This document shows positions 1 through 7,775 of a stretch of 64,000 nt of DNA, piece after piece. Source of the DNA: Streptomyces avicenniae. Lineage in GTDB: Bacteria > Actinomycetota > Actinomycetes > Streptomycetales > Streptomycetaceae. Position 1 is the first letter of the stretch; every line of letters starts with the position of its first letter. The notes beneath the pieces are model-generated. The model did no database searches, had not been told where the DNA came from, and saw nothing but the letters and a program-made list of their open reading frames with translations. Location of the stretch: positions 496,001 through 560,000 of the forward strand of contig NZ_JOEK01000009.1 in NCBI RefSeq assembly GCF_000719135.1. Direction: 5' to 3'. Position numbers and translations under genes: made by a program.

Positions 1-1002
1 CCAGCCGTCGCCGCCGTTCCACAGCTGCGTGCCGATGCCGCGCAGGTGCATGCGGCGGTACGGGGCGGCCTGCGAGACGGCCCAGCGCTCGATCTGGTTC
101 GGCGGCAGGGTGACGGAGAAGTTCTCCACGCCGCGCCAGAAGTTCTGCGTGGCGTTCCCGAGGTTGTCGGGGTTGTCGCCCTGCTGGAGCCAGTCGGCCT
201 CGACGCGGACGTGCCCGTTGATGTTGACGTCGTCCGGGTTGCGGCCGAGGCCCGCGATCTGGGTGTAGAAGCCCAGCGGGATGTCGAGGTTGTAGTTGCC
301 CGGCTTGAACAGCACGGCGTAGCGCTGCTCACCGAACTGGTTGGTGTGCTGCTGGTTGTAGATCGTGTTGATCCGGCTCTGGATGGTGCCGGTCGGGGTG
401 GACTGGTCGTACACCAGGACGTTCGGGCCCAGGTTCGGGTTGGCCGGGTCGGTCGGGGGCACCGAGGGGCCGCCGCCGCCGATCTCGCCGTAGACCTGGA
501 ACTCCCACAGCGAGTAGCCCCACGGGGTGGCGCGCTGCGTGCCGTAGACACGGACGTAGCGGGCGGTGCCGCTGACGCTGAGGGTGTCGATGCCGCCGTT
601 GCCCGCGGTCGTCGAGTACACGGTGTTCCAGGTGGTGCCGTTGGCCGAGGTCTCGACGCGGTAGGCGCTGGCGTACGCGGCCTCCCAGTTGAGGACGACC
701 TGGGTGAGCGTGGCCGAGCTGCCGAGATCGACCTGGATCCACTGGGGGTCGCTGAAGGCGCTGGCCCAGCGGGTACCGGTGGCGCCGTCCACGGCCGCCG
801 AGGCGGGGGTGCCCGCGTTCTCGGTGGAGGAGGCCGTGACGGCCTTGTTCTGCGAAAGGAGCGTCGGGGCGGCCTCGGCGCGCTGGGCGGGGGCGACGAG
901 CAGCCCGGCGGCGACCAGCAGGACGGCCCAGAGCATGGCGGCGCGGGAGCGTTGCCAGCTCGGTCGGTAGCGGCCCGGTGGGCGCGCGAACAGGGATGTC
1001 AT
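1..1002 (-). CDS. Secreted discoidin-domain (F5/8C, CBM32-like) protein with beta-helix-type region, C-terminus outside window
   Basis: The reading frame is open from an ATG at 1002 to the left edge (334 codons), so the C-terminus is missing. Residues 1 to about 45 form a Sec-type signal peptide: basic start, hydrophobic stretch rich in L/V/A, cleavage near an AEA-A site. Residues about 48-175 look like an F5/8 type C fold, with ASSTENAGTPASAAVDG near the start and TRWAS followed by QWIQVDLG, which usually binds sugars. After a Pro/Gly linker comes a segment (VLFKPGNYNLDIPLGFYTQ, AGLGRNPDDV) like the N-terminal part of pectin-lyase-fold or GH87-like enzymes. Streptomyces relatives are often annotated only as coagulation factor 5/8 domain proteins. 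It is probably an extracellular polysaccharide-active enzyme. The 16-bp palindrome just upstream suggests sugar-dependent repression. Domain calls are confident; the enzymatic activity is inferred. Confidence 0.8.
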   Translation of the reverse strand, partial: MTSLFARPPGRYRPSWQRSRAAMLWAVLLVAAGLLVAPAQRAEAAPTLLSQNKAVTASSTENAGTPASAAVDGATGTRWASAFSDPQWIQVDLGSSATLTQVVLNWEAAYASAYRVETSANGTTWNTVYSTTAGNGGIDTLSVSGTARYVRVYGTQRATPWGYSLWEFQVYGEIGGGGPSVPPTDPANPNLGPNVLVYDQSTPTGTIQSRINTIYNQQHTNQFGEQRYAVLFKPGNYNLDIPLGFYTQIAGLGRNPDDVNINGHVRVEADWLQQGDNPDNLGNATQNFWRGVENFSVTLPPNQIERWAVSQAAPYRRMHLRGIGTQLWNGGDGW

Positions 1003-1040
1003 GGGATCTCCTGGGTGGGGGCGGAAGCGGGTGAACACAG

Positions 1041-1056
1041 GAGAGAGCGCTCTCTC
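1041..1056. promoter_or_regulatory. Perfect 16-bp palindrome, LacI-family-like operator
   Basis: GAGAGAGCGCTCTCTC is fully self-complementary and has the central GCGC/AGCGCT core seen in operators of LacI-family sugar repressors such as CebR. It lies 39 bp upstream of the minus-strand discoidin gene and about 200 bp upstream of the divergent GH105 gene, so it could control either. The assignment to the LacI family is inferred from pattern alone; no LacI-type gene lies in this window. Confidence 0.5.
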
Positions 1057-1253
1057 ACGCCATCGCCAGGAGTGTTGTTGCGACCCCGTTTCGTGTCAAG
1101 GAGCTGAACGGACCGGAACCGTAAGGCGATTGACGCATACGGCGTTCAGCCTGGTGAACGCGTTCCGGATCTCGGCGGCCCGTGTTCAGGACGTGGACAC
1201 GTCAGGTCTAGACCTTGACGATGGGAGCCCCCACCGACGGAGAGGTTGGTCCC

Positions 1254-2396
1254 ATGGACAGGCGACAGCTCCTCGCCACCGCCGCGCTCGTCGCGGCCAC
1301 GCCCGCCGTGCCGCTCGTCGCGGCGGCACCCGCCCACGCCGCGCCGCCCTCCCCCACGCTGCCGTCCCGCGCGGCGATCGTGTCCGTGCTGCGGCGCGTC
1401 ACCGACCACTGGATCGGCGCGCACGGCAACCCGGGCGACAACCGCTGGGCGCGCGCGACGTTCTTCAGCGGCCTGACGGCCGTCCACCGCCTCACCGGCG
1501 AGCGCCGCTACCTCGACTACGCGCGCGGCTGGGCCGAGCGGCACGGTTACGGCCTGAACGCGGGCGTGACGACGCGTCACGCCGACAACCACAACGCGGG
1601 CCAGACCTATCTGGACCTGTACGAGATCGAGCCGGAACCGGCCAAGATCGCCGCCATCGAGGATTCGCTCCGGCGCATGGTCTACACCGATCGCCCGCAG
1701 AAGAACGACGACTGGTGGTGGGACGACGCGCTGCACATGGCCATGCCGCCCTTCGCCAGGATCGGGCGCCTCAGGAACGACACGCGCTTCTGGGAGAAGC
1801 TGTACGGCCTGTACAACCACACCAAGCGCGTCCAGGGCGGCCCCGGGCTGTACGCGCCGTCGCAGGGCGGCCTGTGGTACCGGGACGACCGGTTCCTGCC
1901 GGGCGGCATCCTCTCGCCGAGCGGCCGTCCCGTGCTGTGGTCGCGGGGGAACGGCTGGGTCGCGGCGGGGCACGTCAAGACGCTGAAGACGATGCCCGCG
2001 AACGCCGCGCACGTCCAGGAGTACCGCGACACGCTGGCGCAACTGGTCCGCGCGCTGCGGCCGATACAGCGGGCCGACGGCTTCTGGAACGTGAACCTGG
2101 CCGACGCCGCGCACCTGCCGGGCCCCGAGACGAGCGGCACGGCGTTCTTCGCGTACGGGACGGCCTACGCCGCCGCCACCGGTCTCGTGGACGCGGCGAC
2201 GTACCTGCCGGTGGCGGCGCGGGCGTGGAACGGGATGGTCGCGACCGCCGTGCACCCGGACGGCTTCCTCGGCTACGTGCAGAACGTCGGTGACCGGCCG
2301 GAGTCCAGCCAGCCGGTGAACTACGGCACGACGGCCGACTTCGGGGTCGGCGCGTTCCTGCTCGCGGGCACGGAGCTGGCGGCGCTCGCCACCTGA
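1254..2396 (+). CDS. GH105-family unsaturated glycuronyl hydrolase (YteR-like), exported
   Basis: A 380-residue protein of the (alpha/alpha)6-barrel GH105 type. This family removes the unsaturated uronic acid left on oligosaccharides by polysaccharide lyases. The N-terminus MDRRQLLATAALVAATPAVP looks like a lipoprotein-less Tat/Sec signal, with cleavage near AHA-A at about residue 30. Family hallmarks are HADNHNAGQTY at 109-119 and DDWWWDDALHMAMPPFAR starting at 152, where D157 or D158 should be the general acid, followed by WSRGNGWV and TSGTAFFAYG. I start at 1254 because GGAGAGG sits 8 nt upstream; an in-frame ATG at 1215 has no such site and would bury the signal peptide. It is divergent from the discoidin gene and probably part of the same plant-polysaccharide function. 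The exact substrate (rhamnogalacturonan or another polymer) cannot be told from the sequence. Confidence 0.85.
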   Translation: MDRRQLLATAALVAATPAVPLVAAAPAHAAPPSPTLPSRAAIVSVLRRVTDHWIGAHGNPGDNRWARATFFSGLTAVHRLTGERRYLDYARGWAERHGYGLNAGVTTRHADNHNAGQTYLDLYEIEPEPAKIAAIEDSLRRMVYTDRPQKNDDWWWDDALHMAMPPFARIGRLRNDTRFWEKLYGLYNHTKRVQGGPGLYAPSQGGLWYRDDRFLPGGILSPSGRPVLWSRGNGWVAAGHVKTLKTMPANAAHVQEYRDTLAQLVRALRPIQRADGFWNVNLADAAHLPGPETSGTAFFAYGTAYAAATGLVDAATYLPVAARAWNGMVATAVHPDGFLGYVQNVGDRPESSQPVNYGTTADFGVGAFLLAGTELAALAT

Positions 2397-2411
2397 CCCG
2401 CGACCGCGTGG

Positions 2412-2460
2412 CCCGCGCCCCCCGTCGCCGCCCCGGAGGCACCGGCGGCGGGGGCGCGCG
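2412..2460. terminator. Bulged GC hairpin between convergent genes
   Basis: CGCGCCCCC-cgt-CGCCGCC can pair with GGCGGCGGGGGCGCG across a short loop. It sits in the 67-bp gap between the convergent GH105 and MFS genes and could terminate both. There is no U-tract, as is common in actinomycetes. Confidence 0.45.
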
Positions 2461-2463
2461 GCG

Positions 2464-3699
2464 TCACGCGCGCCGGTGGCCCCGCGCGAGGACCAGCAGC
2501 ACCGCCACGCACAGCGCCGCCGTCACGGCGGCGAAGCACTGGACGGCGGTGAGGAGCCCCACGACGGTGGCGAGGAACCCGACGCCGACGACGGGCACGC
2601 TGACGCCCAGGTAGAGGATCACGTAGAACGTGGACAGCGCCTCGGCACGCCGGTCGGGCGGCGCGGCCTGGTTGACGGCGGTGAGGCCGCCGAGGAACGT
2701 GAGGCCCTGCCCGACGCCGCCGACGGCGGTCGCGGTGAGCAGCAGCGCGAGGGAGGACAGGCCCCCGGCGAGCGCGAGCAGGACGAGGCCGGTCGCGAGG
2801 AGGGGCAGGCCCGTCAGTTCGAGGCGCCTGGCGCTCCTGCCGTGTCCGGCGAGCTGGGCGAGCGCGGAGCACAGCAGCAGGAGGCCCACGGACGCGCCCG
2901 CCAGGAGCAGGTTGCGGCTGTCGGCGAGCGTGGTGACGTACGTCGGCACGAGGGTGAGGAACAGGCCGGTCACGGCGAACGCGAGGAAGCTGGCCGCTCC
3001 GCTGGAGACGAGGACGGGCCGCATCCCGGCGGGGACGCCGGGCCGCCTGGGCCGCCGCCGCGCGCCCCGGGCGGCGGTCGGCAGGGCGGCGACCGCGACG
3101 GCCGCCGGGACCAGCAGGGCGATCTCCACGGCGAACGGCAGGACGCCGGGCGCGGGGGCGTACTCGGCGAGCAGCCCGCCGAGGAGCGGGCCGAGGCCGA
3201 GGCCGCCGACGGAGATCACGGTGGAGACGAAGGCGGCGCGGCGGTGGTCGCCGGCCGGTTCGAGTTCGGTCAGCGCGGCGGTGAGCGGTCCTGAGGCGGC
3301 GCCGAGGGCGATGCCCTGGAGCGCGCGGGCGGCGAACAGCCAGCCGGGGCCCGTGGCCAGCGCGAAGGCAAGCGATCCGAGGGCGGCCAGCGTGACGGCC
3401 CCGAGCAGCAGCGCGCGGCGGCCGAGCAGGTCGGTGAGGGGCCCTGCCGACAGGAGGGAGGGGATGAGGACGGCCGCGTAGACGGCGAAGACCAGCGTGA
3501 CGACGAGGGCGGAGAAGCCGAAGCTCTCCTGGTAGCCGCGGTAGAGCGGGGTGGGGACGTTGGTGCCGACGAGGAGGACGAGGAGGGTGTACGCGGCGCC
3601 CCTGAACCGCCATCGGCCGCCGGGCGCGGGCGGCCCGCCGGGGACGGCGGCGGCTGGGGCGGGGTGCCGCCGCGTGACGGCGGGGCGTTCGGTGGACAT
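2464..3699 (-). CDS. MFS drug/metabolite exporter
   Basis: A 411-residue integral membrane protein with about 12 hydrophobic segments. It carries the MFS loop 2-3 signature (GPLTDLLGRRALLLG) and a duplicated 6+6 helix layout with a basic central loop (ARRRPRRPG) near residues 205-220. I chose the ATG at 3699 because GGAGGAG lies 5 nt upstream; a longer frame to 3765 would run through both operator copies. It is divergent from an ArsR-type regulator gene, with two 21-bp dyads overlapping its likely promoter (minus-strand TATGTT at 3735-3740). Substrate-induced derepression of an efflux pump is the natural reading. Substrate unknown. Confidence 0.85.
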   Translation of the reverse strand: MSTERPAVTRRHPAPAAAVPGGPPAPGGRWRFRGAAYTLLVLLVGTNVPTPLYRGYQESFGFSALVVTLVFAVYAAVLIPSLLSAGPLTDLLGRRALLLGAVTLAALGSLAFALATGPGWLFAARALQGIALGAASGPLTAALTELEPAGDHRRAAFVSTVISVGGLGLGPLLGGLLAEYAPAPGVLPFAVEIALLVPAAVAVAALPTAARGARRRPRRPGVPAGMRPVLVSSGAASFLAFAVTGLFLTLVPTYVTTLADSRNLLLAGASVGLLLLCSALAQLAGHGRSARRLELTGLPLLATGLVLLALAGGLSSLALLLTATAVGGVGQGLTFLGGLTAVNQAAPPDRRAEALSTFYVILYLGVSVPVVGVGFLATVVGLLTAVQCFAAVTAALCVAVLLVLARGHRRA

Positions 3700-3718
3700 G
3701 CGACTCCTCCACACTCCG

Positions 3719-3765
3719 ATGTTCGGCCTGGACGAACATAACAGATGTTCGAGAAAGTCGAACAT
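3719..3765. promoter_or_regulatory. Two tandem 21-bp operators ATGTTCG-N7-CGAACAT
   Basis: Copy 1 (3719-3739) and copy 2 (3745-3765) each have perfect 7-bp inverted arms ATGTTCG and CGAACAT around a 7-bp spacer. The spacers differ in sequence and the copies are 26 bp apart. They fill the 86-bp gap between the divergent MFS and ArsR genes. Copy 1 overlaps a minus-strand TATGTT box and copy 2 the matching -35 region; copy 2 ends 20 bp before the regulator start. They are almost certainly binding sites for the adjacent ArsR-type protein, repressing both genes. Confidence 0.8.
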
Positions 3766-3785
3766 GCTCTGCTAGGCTCGCCGCC

Positions 3786-4136
3786 ATGGCCAGCCGCACC
3801 GCGACCCCGCTCGTCCATCCAGGCCGTGACCAGCTGCGGTTCACGACCGTGCTCGCCGCCCTGAGCGATCCGGTACGGCTCGCCATCACCGCCCGCCTCG
3901 CCGACGCGGGACCCGGCGGCGAGCTGGCGTGCGCGACGTTCTCGCTGCCGGTCAGCAAGTCCACCCAGAGCGGCCACTTCAAGGTGCTGCGGGAGGCGGG
4001 CGTCATACACCAGCGGGATGAGGGCACCCGGCGGCTCAACCGGCTGCGGCGCGACGACCTCGACGCCCTCTTCCCCGGCCTGCTCGACCTCGCCGTCCCG
4101 CACGGCCGCGAGATCATGACCGGCTGGGACGGCTGA
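3786..4136 (+). CDS. ArsR-family winged-helix transcriptional repressor
   Basis: A 116-residue regulator. LAALSDPVRLAITARLADAG at about 21-40 is the typical ArsR opening, and LPVSKSTQSGHFKVLREAGV at about 54-73 is the recognition-helix region. The metal-binding ELCVCDL motif of arsenic/zinc sensors is absent, with only one cysteine in ELACATF, so the ligand is probably not a metal. The start codon is preceded by no ribosome binding site, but by TAGGCT at 3773-3778, only 7 nt upstream, which suggests a leaderless transcript. It is divergent from the MFS exporter and flanks the paired dyads it most likely binds, so autoregulation is expected. Confidence 0.88.
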   Translation: MASRTATPLVHPGRDQLRFTTVLAALSDPVRLAITARLADAGPGGELACATFSLPVSKSTQSGHFKVLREAGVIHQRDEGTRRLNRLRRDDLDALFPGLLDLAVPHGREIMTGWDG

Positions 4137-4148
4137 ACGCCGCCGCCG

Positions 4149-6197
4149 TCAGGCCGGGGTGAGCACGCCGTCCAGCCCGCGCTCCGCCCGCACGAAGGCG
4201 GGGTACTCGCCCGGTTCGCAGTGGATCTCACGCCAGCCGGGCCCGCGCTGCGGCGCGCAGCCGAGCAGCGGCAGCCACTCCCCCTCCGGCACCCACAGCG
4301 TGCTGCGTCCGCCCGGCTCCAGGAGCGGCGCGACGAGGATGTCGGGCCCCAGCAGGTACTGGAGGTCGGCGTCGCGCGCGGCGCGGTCGCCCGGGTAGGC
4401 GAGCGGCATGGCGCGCATCAGCGGCAGGCCGTCGGCCGAGGCCGCCAGGTAGCGGCGCATGCGCTGCCGTAGGCGGCAGGCGGCGATGGCGGCCGAACGC
4501 GCGGGCTCCGGATAGGCCGTCGGCTCGCGGCGTCCTACGCCGTGGAAGCGCATGAGGGGCGTGAACGCGGCGAGTTGGGCCCAGCGCCCGTACAGCTCGG
4601 GATCGACGTCGGCGAACACGCCGTCGGGCGTCATGTGTTCACGCAGCACCGCCGCGCGCTCGTAGGCGGCGGGCGTCCAGAAGCCGCCCGCGTCGTGGCT
4701 GACGGCCGAGCAGCCGCTGAGCGACATGGACAGCACGGCGCGCAGCGTCGAGACGAGGCCGCTCCAGGTGGAGGGCAGGTCACCGGCCCAGTGTGCGGCG
4801 TCGCGCTGGGAGCCCGCCGTGCCGGAGCGGGCGACGGGCACGAAGTCGCCGCCCCTGGCGCGCAGCCCGGCCTCGCGGACGGCGCGCTGGTAGAGGAGGC
4901 CGTAGCTGTTGCGGCGCTCGGTGCCGCGGGTGCCGTCGGCGAAGACGGCCTCGTCGGGGATCTCCTCGCCGAAGTCCGCGAGGACGGCGGAGTTGCCCTC
5001 CTCGCGCAGGACGGCAGCGAGGCGTCCGACCCACCAGGCGTGCGCGTCGGGGTTGGTGAAGTCCACCGGCAGCGAGTCGGGGTTGTCGGCGGTGGCGGCG
5101 GGGCGGCCGTGGATGTCGTGGACGAGGAAGCCGCGCCGCTCCACCTCGTCGGCCAGGGGCGTGCCGCGCTGGACGTAGGGGTTGATCCACAGGCTGGTGC
5201 GGACGCCCCGCTCGGTGAGGGGACGGGTCCAGCCCGCGGGGAAGCGCGCGCGGTCGGCCGGTGCGGTCCAGGCGGCGGCGGTGAGGACGTTCTCGTCCAG
5301 CCACTCGTCCACGTGCACCACGTCCACCGGGCAGTCGGCCGCCTCCAGCTCCTCCACGGTCCGCACGACCTCGTCGGCCGTGAAGTAGGAGGACCTGCTC
5401 ATCCACACGCCGTACGCCCACTCGGGCATGTCCACCGAGTGGCCGGTCAGGGTGAGGTAGCGGTCGAGGAGGGTGGGGGCGTCGCCGGTGAGGAGGAAGA
5501 GGTCGAGTTCGTCGCCGCGCACCTCGATGCGGGCGGCCTCGGAGTGGGTGGCGCCGAGGTCGGCGGCGACGGGCCCGCCGGTGTTGGCGAACAGACCCCA
5601 GCCCGCGTCCGACCACAGGAACGGGATGTTGAGGTACGCGGAGTCACGCCCGGCCGCGCGGTCCTCCTCGATGTTGCGCAGGCTGCGGCGGCGTCCGCGC
5701 AGGTTGATGCCCTGGTAGCTCTCGCCGCCGCCGTAGACGGCCGCGTCGGGCGCCAGGTGCACCGTCTCGACCCAGCCCGCCGGGCGGCCGGGCGCGGCGG
5801 CCAGGTGCCCGGCGTGGAAGGGCACGGTCGCGCCCTCGTGCTCGGAGAACCGCGCGAACGGGCCGAAGCGCAGCCCCTGCGGCGCGGCCTGCTGGGACGG
5901 CAGCTCGCCGGTCGTGCCCTCGTCCCACAGCGCCTGGACGCCCGGACCCGTGATCTCGGTGCCGCCGGGGACCCGGCGCAGCAGCGCCGGGCGGTGCGGC
6001 AGGTCCATGAGCGCGGGGGACGCGCCCCGGGGGCCGGGGTCGGCGCCGGTCGGGCTGACCAGGCGTATCCGCAGGACGCCGGGGAGCGGCACGGTGCAGG
6101 AGAAGCGCACCGTGCGGCCCGAGGCGAGGGTGACCCGGAGGAATTCGCGGTCCGCCGCCGGTTCCGCGGCCACGTAGGGGTCGGTGCGTGACGTCAT
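4149..6197 (-). CDS. GH31 alpha-glycosidase (YicI/alpha-xylosidase-like)
   Basis: A 682-residue cytoplasmic glycoside hydrolase family 31 enzyme; no signal peptide is visible. Residues 1-255 are the N-terminal beta-sandwich with VYGGGESYQG. The barrel begins near GVWMSRSSYF (263-272). The nucleophile is most likely D408 in LADFGEEIP, the YicI/YihQ-type form of the motif. The acid/base is probably D473 in AGDLPSTW, followed by HDAGGF at 501. VHVDEWLDE (295-303) contributes to the active site. I start at the ATG at 6197: upstream in-frame sequence is unlike a protein, and a GGGTAC box 9 nt before this ATG with no ribosome binding site points to a leaderless mRNA. Substrate could be alpha-xylosides or alpha-glucosides. 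It is convergent with the ArsR gene and possibly works with the GH105 enzyme on oligosaccharides. Confidence 0.88.
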   Translation of the reverse strand: MTSRTDPYVAAEPAADREFLRVTLASGRTVRFSCTVPLPGVLRIRLVSPTGADPGPRGASPALMDLPHRPALLRRVPGGTEITGPGVQALWDEGTTGELPSQQAAPQGLRFGPFARFSEHEGATVPFHAGHLAAAPGRPAGWVETVHLAPDAAVYGGGESYQGINLRGRRRSLRNIEEDRAAGRDSAYLNIPFLWSDAGWGLFANTGGPVAADLGATHSEAARIEVRGDELDLFLLTGDAPTLLDRYLTLTGHSVDMPEWAYGVWMSRSSYFTADEVVRTVEELEAADCPVDVVHVDEWLDENVLTAAAWTAPADRARFPAGWTRPLTERGVRTSLWINPYVQRGTPLADEVERRGFLVHDIHGRPAATADNPDSLPVDFTNPDAHAWWVGRLAAVLREEGNSAVLADFGEEIPDEAVFADGTRGTERRNSYGLLYQRAVREAGLRARGGDFVPVARSGTAGSQRDAAHWAGDLPSTWSGLVSTLRAVLSMSLSGCSAVSHDAGGFWTPAAYERAAVLREHMTPDGVFADVDPELYGRWAQLAAFTPLMRFHGVGRREPTAYPEPARSAAIAACRLRQRMRRYLAASADGLPLMRAMPLAYPGDRAARDADLQYLLGPDILVAPLLEPGGRSTLWVPEGEWLPLLGCAPQRGPGWREIHCEPGEYPAFVRAERGLDGVLTPA

Positions 6198-6206
6198 CGG
6201 CGGCGA

Positions 6207-6231
6207 GTACCCGGGGCCGGGCGGGGCTAAC
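6207..6231 (-). promoter_or_regulatory. SigB-like promoter GTTA-N15-GGGTAC placed for a leaderless GH31 transcript
   Basis: On the minus strand GTTA (6228-6231) and GGGTAC (6207-6212) are separated by 15 nt. Only 9 nt (tcgccgccg) separate GGGTAC from the GH31 ATG, so the expected transcription start falls at or next to the start codon. The pattern resembles the GNNT/GTTT-N14..16-GGGTAC consensus of SigB/SigF-type sigma factors. Confidence 0.5.
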
Positions 6232-6422
6232 GGGCGGTGCCGCCGGGGGCGGGCCGCCATGGCGGCGGGTGGCCCGGGTAGATGCATTCGGGTACCGGCG
6301 CGCCGCCGTCCCGCACGGCGTCCGCGCGCCGGTGGCCGTGCGCGCCGACAATGTGCGCCGCCGGGATGGATCGCGGGAACAGGTGGCCGGTCCCGGCCAG
6401 GGACGGACGGAGAGGGGGCGAG

Positions 6423-7775
6423 ATGCTGACCGAGATCGTGCTCGTCGTGGTCGCGCTGGCACTGACGCTGGCGTGTTCGGTGTTCGTCGCGGCGGAGTTC
6501 TCGCTCACCACGGTGGAACGCGGTGAGCTGGAGCGTGCGGAGGCCGAGGGACAGAAGGGCGCGTCGGGCGCGCTGCGGGCCGTGCGGGCGCTGACGCTCC
6601 AGCTGTCGGGCGCGCAGCTGGGCATCACGGTGACGTCGCTGGTCATCGGCATGCTGGCGGAGCCGTCGCTGGCGGCGCTGCTGCACGGCCCGCTGGAGTC
6701 GCTGGGGCTGCCTGACGGCCTGGCGTCCACGCTGGCGGTGGCGCTGGGCATCACGCTGTCCACGGTCGTCCTGATGGTGGTGGGCGAGCTGGTGCCGAAG
6801 AACTGGGCGATCTCCAGCCCCCTGCGGATCGCGCGGGCCGTCGCCGGGCCGCAGCGGGCGTTCACGCACGCGTTCGGGCCCTTCATCCGGCATCTGAACA
6901 ACACGGCGAACCGGTTGGTGCGGCTCTTCGGGCTCGAACCGACGGAGGAGCTGGCCTCGGCCCGCACGCCGCAGGAGCTGGTGGCGCTCGCCCGGCACTC
7001 GGCGGCCGAGGGCGTGCTGCCGCCGGACTCGGCCGAGCTGTTCGTCCGTACCCTGCACCTCGGCGACCTGACGGCGGAGAACGTGATGACGCCCCGGGTG
7101 GACGTGCACGCGCTCGCCGCCACGGCGACCGCGGCCGACGCGGCGAACCTCACGCTGGCGACCGGCCTGTCCCGCTTCCCGGTCTACGACGACGGTCTCG
7201 ACGACATCGTGGGCCTCGTGCACATCAAGGACGTCCTGGCGCTCGACGACGGTGTGCGGGCCGACACGCCGGTCTCCCGGCTGTGGACGGAGCCGCCGCT
7301 CGTGCCGGACACGCTGCCGGTGGACCGGCTGCTGGAGCGGCTGCGGGGCACGCGGTCGATGGCGGTGGTCGTGGACGAGTACGGCGGGACGGCCGGGGTC
7401 GTCACGTTGGAGGACATCGTCGAGGAGGTCGTCGGCGAGGTCCGCGACGAGCACGACCCGGACGAGGACCCCGACCTGGCGCCCGTCGGCGCGGGCGGCT
7501 GGGAAGCGGAGGGCCGGGTCCGCGTGGACCAGCTGGCGGGCGTCGGCCTCCGGGTGCCCGAGGGCCCGTACGAGACGGTCGCCGGGCTGATCGCCGCCCG
7601 TCTGGAGCGCATCCCCGAGGAGGGCGACGCGGTGGAGGTGGACGGCTGGCGGCTGGACGTGCTGGTCGTGTCGCGGCACCGCGCGGACCGCGTGCTGATC
7701 AGGGCGCCTCGGACCCGGCCGGACGGGCGCCGGGAGCCGGATGAGGCGGGCGGGGAGGCGGAGGCCGCCGGATGA
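6423..7775 (+). CDS. CNNM/CorC-type membrane protein with CBS pair and transporter-associated domain
   Basis: A 450-residue protein of the hemolysin-C/CNNM family, thought to act in divalent-cation (Mg2+/Co2+) efflux. The N-terminus (1 to about 185) is the DUF21/CNNM membrane domain, with AAEFSLTTVERGELE after the first helix, LGITVTSLVIGMLAEP, and GELVPKNWAIS as the conserved loop. CBS 1 and CBS 2 follow from about 220 (ENVMTPRVDVHAL, SRFPVYDD, VGLVHIKDVL, VVVDEYGGTAGVVTLEDIVE). The C-terminal CorC_HlyC domain ends near 430. GGAGAGGGGGCGAG precedes the ATG. It overlaps the next gene by 4 nt (ATGA), so the two are co-translated and may form a heteromer. A GGGTAC occurs about 130 nt upstream but without a matching -35. 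Confidence 0.9.
   Translation: MLTEIVLVVVALALTLACSVFVAAEFSLTTVERGELERAEAEGQKGASGALRAVRALTLQLSGAQLGITVTSLVIGMLAEPSLAALLHGPLESLGLPDGLASTLAVALGITLSTVVLMVVGELVPKNWAISSPLRIARAVAGPQRAFTHAFGPFIRHLNNTANRLVRLFGLEPTEELASARTPQELVALARHSAAEGVLPPDSAELFVRTLHLGDLTAENVMTPRVDVHALAATATAADAANLTLATGLSRFPVYDDGLDDIVGLVHIKDVLALDDGVRADTPVSRLWTEPPLVPDTLPVDRLLERLRGTRSMAVVVDEYGGTAGVVTLEDIVEEVVGEVRDEHDPDEDPDLAPVGAGGWEAEGRVRVDQLAGVGLRVPEGPYETVAGLIAARLERIPEEGDAVEVDGWRLDVLVVSRHRADRVLIRAPRTRPDGRREPDEAGGEAEAAG

Noticed and set aside
46..1107. Plus-strand frame over the left edge
   Set aside because: Opposite strand encodes a signal peptide and discoidin domain; the plus-strand frame is Val/Gly/Arg shadow.
6290..6295. GGGTAC upstream of the first CNNM gene as a SigB promoter
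   Set aside because: No GNNT element occurs 14-16 nt upstream of it.
4149..7679. A 1176-codon minus-strand frame extending the GH31 gene upstream
   Set aside because: Above 6197 it is the antisense of the CNNM gene, Arg/His/Gln-rich and without domains; the GH31 fold starts at 6197.
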